From contig JAUBSN010000028.1 in assembly GCA_036704825.1 (NCBI GenBank), positions 1-64,000 on the forward strand: a stretch of DNA of 64,000 nucleotides, read 5' to 3'. The translations under genes were made by a program, and so were the position numbers. The stretch's first letter is position 1. Each line of letters opens with the position of its first letter. Of the stretch, positions 1 through 8,122 are shown piece by piece. Below the pieces are notes generated by a model. It saw only the letters and a program-made list of their open reading frames with translations, did not search any database and was not told where the DNA came from. The stretch is from Microcoleus sp036704825 (lineage in GTDB: Bacteria > Cyanobacteriota > Cyanobacteriia > Cyanobacteriales > Microcoleaceae).

Positions 1-167
1 ACTCGCGCTTGGTCTCTGACGATTCACTTTTACCCCCTCACTGCGTGTATGTGCCAGTTGGGGGTGCGGAATGTGGGTTATAGGGAAGCAGTTAAGATTG
101 GTGATTTACTCTTGGTTCGGGATGAACATAGCAATCCTTGTAGGAACTGTGAAGTCACCGAATACCA

Positions 168-200
168 AAAACCCGGTTTCTTTGAATTAACCGGGTTTAT
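168..200 (-). terminator. Rho-independent-like terminator after the NRPS operon
   Basis: A perfect 10-bp stem (AAACCCGGTT / AACCGGGTTT, arms 169-178 and 189-198, 10-nt loop) lies about 25 nt past the stop of the minus-strand serine hydrolase. Read on the minus strand it ends in a run of T. The same AAACCGGGTTT motif recurs near 41.36 and 42.5-42.65 kb, so the hairpin may be a dispersed repeat that also works as a terminator. Confidence 0.5.
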
Positions 201-224
201 CAAAATTCAGGAAAGATTGACGGT

Positions 225-2039
225 TTAATCCAATTGCATGTTCTCAATTAAGTAACGTGTTGTTTCAGGCGAGATTTTGAGCTTGCGATCTTTGGCTTTA
301 GGAGGTTTTTTCCCTGGTTTTACAGCCTTGCGGGGAGCGAGCTCGGGACGAGCAAGAAAATGCTCAGCGGGTTTACCAGTTAATATGCTGCGGACTTGAC
401 TGTGTGACTCATGGGAATGCAGTACATTGCGCCATTTCTTGAGTTGTCCGACTTGAGGCCCAATCATTTGAATGACTTCTTCCTCATCATGTTCGACAAA
501 CCAAATTTTAGCTGCTTCAAACACATCAAAATCCGGGTCTGAATCCTTTGAATCTCTAACCCTCATCACCCTGTGATTATTCGATGCTCCTATGTAATAA
601 ATGTGTAAGGGATCGTCTTTAGAGGGATACAACTCATAAATCCAGCCGTCTTTGAACAACACCAAGCTACGATCTTGGTCTAGCGCTAAAGTCCACCCGC
701 CTTCATAATTACCGAGAAGCAGCTCCACATCGTCCAAATTTTCGGATGCGATCGTGTATGATGACACTTTGTTTGGAACTGTTGTTCTCAAATCATTCAC
801 AAACTTGTTATAAAGGGCTTCATTGTCAATTAAGTTGTCGAGATCGGAGTCATAGAGCAACTTAAGCAGTTCTTGATTCATTTCCATCGTCAACTCACGA
901 CCAAAACAGCCATTGCTGAGGATGACCATACCGACATTGTGTTCTGGAACTAGCATCTGCATACAAGCCCAAGACGGTAAAAACCCTCCATGATGCCGTA
1001 TGGTGATTTTTTCGGCAGGATTAGATTTCCTGGGAATTTCTTCTACCCACCAACCCATTCCGTACCTTGTGGTTCCTGTAACACCCACATCCTGACGGTT
1101 GGTTTTAACTTCTTTGCCTTCTACATTCCAAAGTTCCTGTAGAGTTTCAGCATTAACCACCCGCTGACCATCTGGGTTGACTCCGTTGTTCAACAAAGTT
1201 ATCAGGTAACGGTTCATATCTTCAACGTTTGAAACCCCCTGACCTGCTGGACCTATACCATCGATAAAATTAATACTTATCGAACCTTTTTCAAAAATTT
1301 TTGGTATTCCATCCCTCATATCGAGGCCGTAGCTGACAGCATAGTCACGACTAGCACTTGATAAAATAGCAGTGAGACAGGTACTTTCCATGCCAATAGG
1401 CTTAAATACTTTCTGGCGCATCAATCGCTTATAAGCGGGCAGCAATTGGGATAAAGACGTTTGATTTTTTAAAGGGGTCAGGTAAGCAGCGCTTGCATAC
1501 AGCTCGTTGTTATAAAGGTGTTTCCCAATATTCTCTGGAAAGCATGGGAAAAAAGGGATATTTTTGATAGTGTATATTGCAGATTGGTCATTCCAAAGCG
1601 TTGCATTAGCACCCAAGATCATATCTTCTATGTTAGCAAACGGATTAACTGCACCGTCTATGCCACTAGCCATCCCCAATAAATCTTTAACTTTTAGCGG
1701 GTCTGTGATTTCATCGGGAAATTTGTATTGCGAGCTAATTTCAGAGACTGGAGTATCCCAAGTATATAAACCCTCATCTACTTGAGTAGCAGTCATAAAA
1801 GCTGTCAATGACTTAGTCATTGACCCCAAGGTAAAAAGAGTTTTTGGAGTAACTGGCTCCTCTGTTTCCAAGTCTCGCACGCCAAACCCCTGAGACACGA
1901 GCACTCGGCCATTTTGAACAATGCCTAAGGATGCCCCGGGTATCATATAGAACTGCATCCTTTCTTCAAACTTTTTCTTAAAGTCTTCCAATTGTTGTGA
2001 AGATAAGGCTGAGTTTGGTGATGTTGTACAGTCTGTCAT
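225..2039 (-). CDS. Beta-lactamase-fold serine hydrolase, candidate PBP-type thioesterase/cyclase
   Basis: This 604-aa protein belongs to the serine beta-lactamase/penicillin-binding-protein superfamily. Visible motifs are Ser73-Met-Thr-Lys76 (SxxK), Tyr176-Asn-Asn178 (YxN) and a His349-His-Gly-Gly segment where the third (KTG/HxG) motif is expected. Residues about 430-540 look like the beta-rich lipocalin-type domain often found after such a fold, followed by a basic tail. No signal peptide is visible, so it is probably cytoplasmic, unlike secreted DD-peptidases. It is the last gene of the NRPS operon, 9 bp after a module that ends in an epimerase and has no thioesterase. AGGAG lies 6 nt before the ATG. 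By analogy with SurE-like stand-alone enzymes it may release or cyclise a peptidyl-PCP with a C-terminal D-residue. That role is inferred; a peptidase or self-resistance hydrolase is the alternative. Confidence 0.75.
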   Translation of the reverse strand: MTDCTTSPNSALSSQQLEDFKKKFEERMQFYMIPGASLGIVQNGRVLVSQGFGVRDLETEEPVTPKTLFTLGSMTKSLTAFMTATQVDEGLYTWDTPVSEISSQYKFPDEITDPLKVKDLLGMASGIDGAVNPFANIEDMILGANATLWNDQSAIYTIKNIPFFPCFPENIGKHLYNNELYASAAYLTPLKNQTSLSQLLPAYKRLMRQKVFKPIGMESTCLTAILSSASRDYAVSYGLDMRDGIPKIFEKGSISINFIDGIGPAGQGVSNVEDMNRYLITLLNNGVNPDGQRVVNAETLQELWNVEGKEVKTNRQDVGVTGTTRYGMGWWVEEIPRKSNPAEKITIRHHGGFLPSWACMQMLVPEHNVGMVILSNGCFGRELTMEMNQELLKLLYDSDLDNLIDNEALYNKFVNDLRTTVPNKVSSYTIASENLDDVELLLGNYEGGWTLALDQDRSLVLFKDGWIYELYPSKDDPLHIYYIGASNNHRVMRVRDSKDSDPDFDVFEAAKIWFVEHDEEEVIQMIGPQVGQLKKWRNVLHSHESHSQVRSILTGKPAEHFLARPELAPRKAVKPGKKPPKAKDRKLKISPETTRYLIENMQLD

Positions 2040-2048
2040 TTTTTTCTC

Positions 2049-5000
2049 CTAAGATTTGTTCTTTTTGATTTTAGCCAGAAAACTGTCTAACTGTTGTTGA
2101 TTTAGTTTAGCGGCAGAGAAGTCGGAAGGAGTGTAGCCTTTTACCTCTGGTAATGTGCAGTGAGCGATGAGCGATTTCAAAGCCTCAATAAAGGCGTCAG
2201 CCAGACGTTCAATAGTTGTTCGTTGATGAACGTTTTCGCTGTAAATGAAATCCATTTGTAGCTGATTCTGAACTACTAATCCATTAACATCTAGCAGATG
2301 AGCGCGATTCCCTAATGGACTGTGATTGATGCCCGATGATTCTTGAGCCAGCCCCCAGTTCATTGATTCTGATTGTAACGCGGTAGGAGCGCTAAATTGT
2401 CCTAGATAATTAAAACTAATTTGAGGTTGGGTTTGAGCTGACAGTTTTGAGCGGGTGGCAGCATCATTGCTTAAATAGCGCAGGATGCCATAACCAATTC
2501 CTTTAGAAGGTATGTTCCGCAACTGCTCTTTCATCGATTTAAGGTTTTCTGCGAGATTATCAACTGATTCCAGTTGCAAGTGGAGCGGAAAACAACTTGT
2601 AAACCAACCGACAGTCCGCGATAAATCTACAGCTTCAAATAATTCTTCCCTACCGTGACCTTCTAAGTCAACTAATAATGATTTACTGCCAGTATATTTA
2701 GCAAAGCTTTGTACTAATGCAGTCAGCAGCACGTCATTAATTTGCGTATTATAAGCCTTGGGGACTTCTTGTAACAAGGTACGAGTTTGTTCTTCTGTTA
2801 AGGAGACTGATACTGTGCGACTGGATGCAAATATGTTGGCATTCTTGCCTTCGGGGTAGTCCACCGGGATAGAGTAAATTTTCAATGGAGACTGGGCAAG
2901 CCAGTAGTTTAACTCTTTTAAAAGCGTTTCAGATTGAGCGTATTGAGTCAGTCGAGAAGCCCAATCTTTGAAAGAGGTGGTTTTTGGTTGAAAGATTTCA
3001 TTTTGCTCGCTCTTTTGGTAAGCTGTCGATAAGTCTTCTAGCAGAATCCGCCAAGAGACGCCATCAACTACTAAGTGATGGATGACAATTAGCATTCGAC
3101 CAGGACGATCGCTCCCCAAGACAAACAGCACCACTCGCATTATCGGTCCTTCTGACAAGTTCAAACTAGCTTGTGTTTCGTTAGCGATCGCCTCTATATG
3201 TCCTGGCTGTTCTTCTATGGGAATATCTGAGAGATCCGCGACTTGGAAAGGTATTTGGTCATCTGGGGTAGCGCGATCTTGCTGCCAGCCCGCCTCTGAA
3301 CGTCTAAATTGCAAGCGGAGAGCATCGTGATGGATTAATATTTTTTGTACTGCTCGTTCTAAAAGCTTTGGTTGCAAGTCGGTCGGCACAGACAGCAGTA
3401 CAGATTGATTGAAGTGATGAGGTGCGGGTAAATTCTGCTCGAAAAACCAATGTTGAATTGGAGTTAAGGGTGCGGAACCCGTCACCCAATCTTGTGTAGC
3501 TTGGATAGAGGTAGTAGTGCGGGCCACTGCTGCCAATTCGGCGATTGTCTGATACTGAAATAACTGTTTTGCTGTCAGATGCAAACCTGCTTGATTAGCT
3601 CTGGCGATAATTTGAATACTAATGATAGAATCTCCACCCAAGGCAAAGAAGTTGTCGTGAACGCCGACTTTTTTAACCCTCAAAATCTCGCTCCAGATAG
3701 CCGCTAAGGTTTCTTCTGCGGGCGTTCTGGGGGCGACACAACCAGAGTCGCGATCGCCTTCTGTGTCTGGTGCTGGCAGGGCGCGACGGTCTACTTTGCC
3801 ATTGGGGGTTAAAGGGAATGCTTCCACAATCACAAAAGCTACAGGCACCATATATTCCGGTAGCCTTTCCTTCAGGAAGCCGCGCAATGCACTGCTAGTT
3901 GGTTTTTCTAAGTAAGGGAGTACATAAGCTGTTAAACGCTTGTTGCCCGGTTGGTCTTCGCGGACTGTGACTACCGCTTCTCGCACTTGCTGGTGCTTGC
4001 TCAGGATTGCTTCTATTTCTCCGAGTTCAATGCGGAAACCGCGAACCTTGACTTGATTGTCGATCCGACCCTTAAATTCGATATTACCGTCTGGTAAGTA
4101 ACGCACCAAGTCTCCTGTTTTATAGAGACGCGCATCACTAGCAAAAGGGTCAGCAATGAATTTTTCTGCTGTTAATTCTGGACGGTTCAAGTAACCGCGA
4201 GCCAAACCGTCACCGCCAATATACAATTCTCCTGGGACTCCTGTGGGGACAGGTTGAAGATGGCGATCGAGAACGTAAATGGTTGTATTAGATATAGGAC
4301 TGCCGATGGGTAGGTTAGTTGCTCCTTCTGGTACTGACTCGACTAAATACCAGGTGGAAAAAGTTGTACTTTCAGTTGGTCCGTACACGTGTAGCAGTCG
4401 CTGTGGCGGTCCTTTTTTCAGTACCTCTGCTACCCAAGAGGGGTCAACTGCTTCACCTCCGAACAACAAAGTCCGCAGATGCTTGAATATATCTGGCACA
4501 ACACTGACCAACTGATTAAACAGGGCAGTCGTGACAAACAAAATAGTAATTTCTTGCGCCTTTAGCTGTTGTGCTAATTGTTCGGGCGAAAGCATGACTT
4601 CTTTAGTAATGCCTGCTAGCTTTGCCCCGTGCAGCAAGGCTCCCCAAATTTCAAAGGTTGCCGCATCAAAAGATATATTGGAAGCTTGTGCTATGCAATC
4701 ATCGGACTGTATCTGCACGTAGTTAGTCTCAAACACCAGACGAATTACGGCTTGCTGGATCGCTGCTACACCTTTAGGTTTGCCTGTAGAACCGGAGGTG
4801 TAAATAACGTAAGCCAAGGAAGTGGGTTTGATCTCCACATTGAGGTTGTCGCTGCTTTCTTTGCTAATAGCTTGCCAGTCTGTGTCCAAGTAGACTATTT
4901 GCGCCCGATGTTCGGGCAAGTTGGCTGTCAATGCAGACTGAGTAATTAACACTGGCACTTGGGAATCTTCCAACATATATGCCAAGCGTTCTTGAGGATA

Positions 5001-6770
5001 GTCCGGTTCGAGAGGAACGTAAGCGCCGCCTGCTTTGAGAATGCCTAACATGGCAACGATCGCCCCTACGGAACGATCGACGCAGAGTCCCACTAGCACT
5101 TCTTCCCCAACACCCTTAGTTTGCAGATAACGTCCTAGTTGGTTGGCACGGGAGTTTAATTGACCGTAAGTGAGTTGTTCTTGTTCGTAGCTTACTGCTA
5201 TGGCATCGGGGGTTTTTGTGGCTTGCCGTTCAAATAACTCGACTATAGATTTGTCGGCAGGGTAGTCAGTTTTGGTATTGTTCCAGAATAATAGCTGCTG
5301 AGTTTCCGCAGTTGTCAGCAGAGGTAATTCTCCTATAGGGCGATCGGGGTTAGCAACAATTCCTGCCAGCAATGTTTGGAAATGCCCGATCGAGTTCGCT
5401 ACCGTCTCTCGGTCAAACAAGTCACTGTTATATTCCCAAGATCCTTCGATCCCTTCTTCTATTTCCCATATCGATATTGTCAAGTCGAATTTGGCTGTAA
5501 CGCTGTCTGCTGACAAGGGCTTGAGAGTAAGACCGGGCAGTTCTAGTTCTCCCATAGGTGCGTTCTGCAATGCAAACATGACCTGAAATAGAGGACTGTA
5601 CGAGAGAGAACGTTCCGGTTGTAAAGCTTCTACTACTTGCTCGAAGGGCACGTCCTGGCGATCGTAGGCGTCCACAGCCATCTGTCGGACTCGATCGAGC
5701 AATTCTGAAAAACTAGGATTACCTTTTAAGTCGGTACGCAATACCAAGGTGTTGACAAAAAAGCCGATTATCGATTCAGTTTCTTCGCGGTGACGGTTGG
5801 CGAGAGGGGTGCCTATACAGATATCTTCTTGAGCCGTATAGCGATAAAGTAAAGTCGCCAACGCACTGAATAAAGTCATAAATAGGGTAGCCCCAGACTC
5901 TTGAGTCAGAGTTTTGAGTTTTTTAGTTAATTCCGAAGATAGTTGAAATTTCTGGCTGCTACCGCGAAAGCTTTGAACTGGTGGACGAGAGCGGTCTGTA
6001 GGTAATTCTAATAGTGCGGGAGCGCCTAATAATGTTTCTTTCCAGTAATTAAGTTGGGTTTCTAAAACTTCTCCACTCAACCATTGCCGCTGCCATACTG
6101 CAAAGTCAGCATACTGGAAGGACAATTTTGGTAAAGGGGAAGAAACTTCTAATAAAAAGGAGCGATACAAAGCTGACAATTCGCTGATAAATATCCCCAT
6201 CGACCAACCATCAGAGATGATATGGTGCATGGTTAGCAGCAGCACATAAGACTCTTTCGACTGTCGTAATATAGTTACCCGAAGTAAGGGACTTTTTGAT
6301 AAGTCGAAAGGCTTTTGTGCTTCGTTGGTTACTAATCGCTTGACTTCCTCGGACTGTTTCTCCTCGGACAAACCCTGCAAGTCTATCACTGGTAGAGTTA
6401 AAGTCAGTTCAGGGGCAATGTTCTGTACTGGGACACCATTAAATTGAGAGAAACTGGTACGCAGGACTTCATGACGCCGCACAATTTCTTGAAGCGCTCG
6501 ATCTAAGGCTTTGAGGCTGAGGTTTCCACCGATCTCTACTACTGCGGGTATATTGTAAGTGGAACTGCTGCCTTCGAGTTGCTCTAAAAACCACAGTCTT
6601 TGTTGATTCCAGGATAACGGAATTGGTTGTTCTCTAGAAACTGGGGCGATGGTTGGGGCTTTTGATTTATCCTTGGTTTTCGAGTTTTGTTTTTCGGCTT
6701 GCAGCTTTTTTAGTACGAGTTCGCGTTGGGCTGGAGAAAGTTTTTCTAACCGTTTTTGTAGGTCACTCAT
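2049..6770 (-). CDS. NRPS module C-A-PCP-E (third of the minus-strand line)
   Basis: A 1573-aa single-module non-ribosomal peptide synthetase. A short helical N-terminus (1-40) leads to an LCL-type condensation domain (about 50-480, HHxxxDGWS near residue 183). The adenylation domain (about 520-1000) has intact FDAATFEIW and YGPTES blocks. The carrier domain has the phosphopantetheine serine in LGGDS near 1048. A C-terminal epimerase (about 1110-1545) has HHLVVDGVSWRIL near 1231 and GHGRE. The hand-read pocket code is DAFFLGVTF, which resembles branched-chain (Ile/Val/Leu) pockets. It should add one amino acid and epimerise it. There is no thioesterase, and a COM-like tail ends the protein although no further minus-strand module follows. 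An LCL-type C domain fits the upstream module, which has no epimerase. It lies downstream of the SGNH gene and just upstream of the serine hydrolase. Confidence 0.93.
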   Translation of the reverse strand: MSDLQKRLEKLSPAQRELVLKKLQAEKQNSKTKDKSKAPTIAPVSREQPIPLSWNQQRLWFLEQLEGSSSTYNIPAVVEIGGNLSLKALDRALQEIVRRHEVLRTSFSQFNGVPVQNIAPELTLTLPVIDLQGLSEEKQSEEVKRLVTNEAQKPFDLSKSPLLRVTILRQSKESYVLLLTMHHIISDGWSMGIFISELSALYRSFLLEVSSPLPKLSFQYADFAVWQRQWLSGEVLETQLNYWKETLLGAPALLELPTDRSRPPVQSFRGSSQKFQLSSELTKKLKTLTQESGATLFMTLFSALATLLYRYTAQEDICIGTPLANRHREETESIIGFFVNTLVLRTDLKGNPSFSELLDRVRQMAVDAYDRQDVPFEQVVEALQPERSLSYSPLFQVMFALQNAPMGELELPGLTLKPLSADSVTAKFDLTISIWEIEEGIEGSWEYNSDLFDRETVANSIGHFQTLLAGIVANPDRPIGELPLLTTAETQQLLFWNNTKTDYPADKSIVELFERQATKTPDAIAVSYEQEQLTYGQLNSRANQLGRYLQTKGVGEEVLVGLCVDRSVGAIVAMLGILKAGGAYVPLEPDYPQERLAYMLEDSQVPVLITQSALTANLPEHRAQIVYLDTDWQAISKESSDNLNVEIKPTSLAYVIYTSGSTGKPKGVAAIQQAVIRLVFETNYVQIQSDDCIAQASNISFDAATFEIWGALLHGAKLAGITKEVMLSPEQLAQQLKAQEITILFVTTALFNQLVSVVPDIFKHLRTLLFGGEAVDPSWVAEVLKKGPPQRLLHVYGPTESTTFSTWYLVESVPEGATNLPIGSPISNTTIYVLDRHLQPVPTGVPGELYIGGDGLARGYLNRPELTAEKFIADPFASDARLYKTGDLVRYLPDGNIEFKGRIDNQVKVRGFRIELGEIEAILSKHQQVREAVVTVREDQPGNKRLTAYVLPYLEKPTSSALRGFLKERLPEYMVPVAFVIVEAFPLTPNGKVDRRALPAPDTEGDRDSGCVAPRTPAEETLAAIWSEILRVKKVGVHDNFFALGGDSIISIQIIARANQAGLHLTAKQLFQYQTIAELAAVARTTTSIQATQDWVTGSAPLTPIQHWFFEQNLPAPHHFNQSVLLSVPTDLQPKLLERAVQKILIHHDALRLQFRRSEAGWQQDRATPDDQIPFQVADLSDIPIEEQPGHIEAIANETQASLNLSEGPIMRVVLFVLGSDRPGRMLIVIHHLVVDGVSWRILLEDLSTAYQKSEQNEIFQPKTTSFKDWASRLTQYAQSETLLKELNYWLAQSPLKIYSIPVDYPEGKNANIFASSRTVSVSLTEEQTRTLLQEVPKAYNTQINDVLLTALVQSFAKYTGSKSLLVDLEGHGREELFEAVDLSRTVGWFTSCFPLHLQLESVDNLAENLKSMKEQLRNIPSKGIGYGILRYLSNDAATRSKLSAQTQPQISFNYLGQFSAPTALQSESMNWGLAQESSGINHSPLGNRAHLLDVNGLVVQNQLQMDFIYSENVHQRTTIERLADAFIEALKSLIAHCTLPEVKGYTPSDFSAAKLNQQQLDSFLAKIKKNKS

Positions 6771-6821
6771 AATTGCTAAATAGTTATTAATTATTGGCTG
6801 GTGGTTAACTTTTCGTCTTTA

Positions 6822-6906
6822 TATAGCGGTTCTCAAAAAAGTGAGGTATGCCCTATGCCCTATGCCCTATGCCCATGAGTACCTCATCTTTCTGAGAACC
6901 GCTATA
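6822..6906. repeat. 85-bp palindromic element inside the NRPS operon
   Basis: Perfect 14-bp outer arms (TATAGCGGTTCTCA at 6822-6835 and its complement at 6893-6906) enclose an inner 7-bp pair (TGAGGTA/TACCTCA). The loop holds about 3.5 copies of TGCCCTA. The element nearly fills the gap between the NRPS gene at 2049-6770 and the SGNH gene. It looks like a small non-autonomous repeat that could form a strong RNA hairpin between the two cistrons. Confidence 0.7.
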
Positions 6907-6909
6907 GTT

Positions 6910-8100
6910 CTATTTTTGCATAAAATCTCTATAAAGTTGCTCGGCAATAATCATATTACCATTTTTAGATAAATGACAAAAATCTATATAAGCAGCTTGA
7001 TTTCGATTTAATAAATCTGTGTAGTCTAGTAAAAAGTCATAACCGCGTTCTCGCATCATAGATTGTATAAGCGGATACACTGTTTTGTATTGCTTCCTCA
7101 ATTCATTATTCCACCCTACATTTAAATGTAAATCCTGAGCGAGTTTGGGATTTTCCATAAAAGCAACTGGCTGAAGAATTCCTAAAAAGTTAATTTCTTG
7201 CGCCTCAGCAATGACATGGGCTATTTCCCAATTTTTGATTAATGCTGATGCTATTTGTTGTGCTTTTTGAGGCTGATTATCGCAATTCATTGTCCGATCC
7301 CAGTAATCCTCTGTTTTCACAGAATGATTGATTATTTCTCCCCTTACTAATTTTATTAAACTTCTTGTTCCCCGCAAAAATGTAAAATCTATATATTTCC
7401 AGAAATCATGTTCTGGAGATTGATTCCCATTACTTTGCAGCAGTTTCCTTATATAATCTGTGTATCCGTGTTCTCCTACTTGATTTTCACTTCTACATAA
7501 ATTCAGGATATCGTTAACACCATCATAAAAGACTACTGAATTTATGGTTTCAGCCTCGACAGTTAAAAGATTAATTAATCTCTCCAAAGACTGGCGAGAG
7601 GTAAAGTTAGTCTCGGCTCTATTAAAAGTAGGAATTTTAGATATCTTATTAAACAAGGCGGGGATTGTTTCTGTATCGACTACCCCGGTTCCCCACATTG
7701 TTGACCCTCCAAAAAAATCTATTGACGTTACATCTGGAGAGATTGCTTCACTTGTAGTTTCATTTTCATGAATGCGATCTCCTTTAGCATTTATATTAAT
7801 AGTCTCACCGTGAAACGGTTTTCTCGACCACCCAATAAATGGTTCAAATTGAGTTGATAAGTGGTTAAATTCCTGAAAATGAAGTTTAGCTGTGTCTCTA
7901 TCATCTGCATAATTAGGTAAATTAGCCCGTTCGTCAACCATTATCATCCGCTGTTCTGCTAGTCCATAAATAAGCAGCACAGCCGCGCTTAAAAAATTCA
8001 AAGATACGATGAAAAGCAAGGTAATAGCTATATTGATAATAATGATTTTGCCAGCATTTTTCATAGTGTAGCTCAAAGAAGTGAGTGCAGACACGGACAT
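6910..8100 (-). CDS. Membrane-anchored SGNH/GDSL-type hydrolase
   Basis: About 396 aa with one N-terminal membrane segment (roughly residues 15-45) and an SGNH-like domain behind it. FGGSTMWG matches the block I nucleophile motif, FYDGVNDI the block III G-x-N-D motif, and DFCHLSKNGN the block V Asp-x-x-His. The family contains esterases, lipases and O-acyl transferases/deacylases; the substrate is unknown. The topology suggests a catalytic domain outside the cytoplasmic membrane. It sits between two NRPS genes in the same direction, 22 bp after the upstream one, so it is probably co-transcribed and may act on the exported product, for example removing or adding an acyl group. The start is uncertain: ATG at 8100 or 8064, since the longest frame begins with TTG. 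Confidence 0.7.
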   Translation of the reverse strand: MSVSALTSLSYTMKNAGKIIIINIAITLLFIVSLNFLSAAVLLIYGLAEQRMIMVDERANLPNYADDRDTAKLHFQEFNHLSTQFEPFIGWSRKPFHGETININAKGDRIHENETTSEAISPDVTSIDFFGGSTMWGTGVVDTETIPALFNKISKIPTFNRAETNFTSRQSLERLINLLTVEAETINSVVFYDGVNDILNLCRSENQVGEHGYTDYIRKLLQSNGNQSPEHDFWKYIDFTFLRGTRSLIKLVRGEIINHSVKTEDYWDRTMNCDNQPQKAQQIASALIKNWEIAHVIAEAQEINFLGILQPVAFMENPKLAQDLHLNVGWNNELRKQYKTVYPLIQSMMRERGYDFLLDYTDLLNRNQAAYIDFCHLSKNGNMIIAEQLYRDFMQK

Positions 8101-8122
8101 CAAAATTCAGCAAAAATCGGCT

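Noticed and set aside
1..228. Plus-strand frame open from the window start to TAA at 226-228, encoding about 75 residues
   Set aside because: It has no visible start and runs through a hairpin repeat; the residues look like translated repeat sequence, and it overlaps the operon's terminator.
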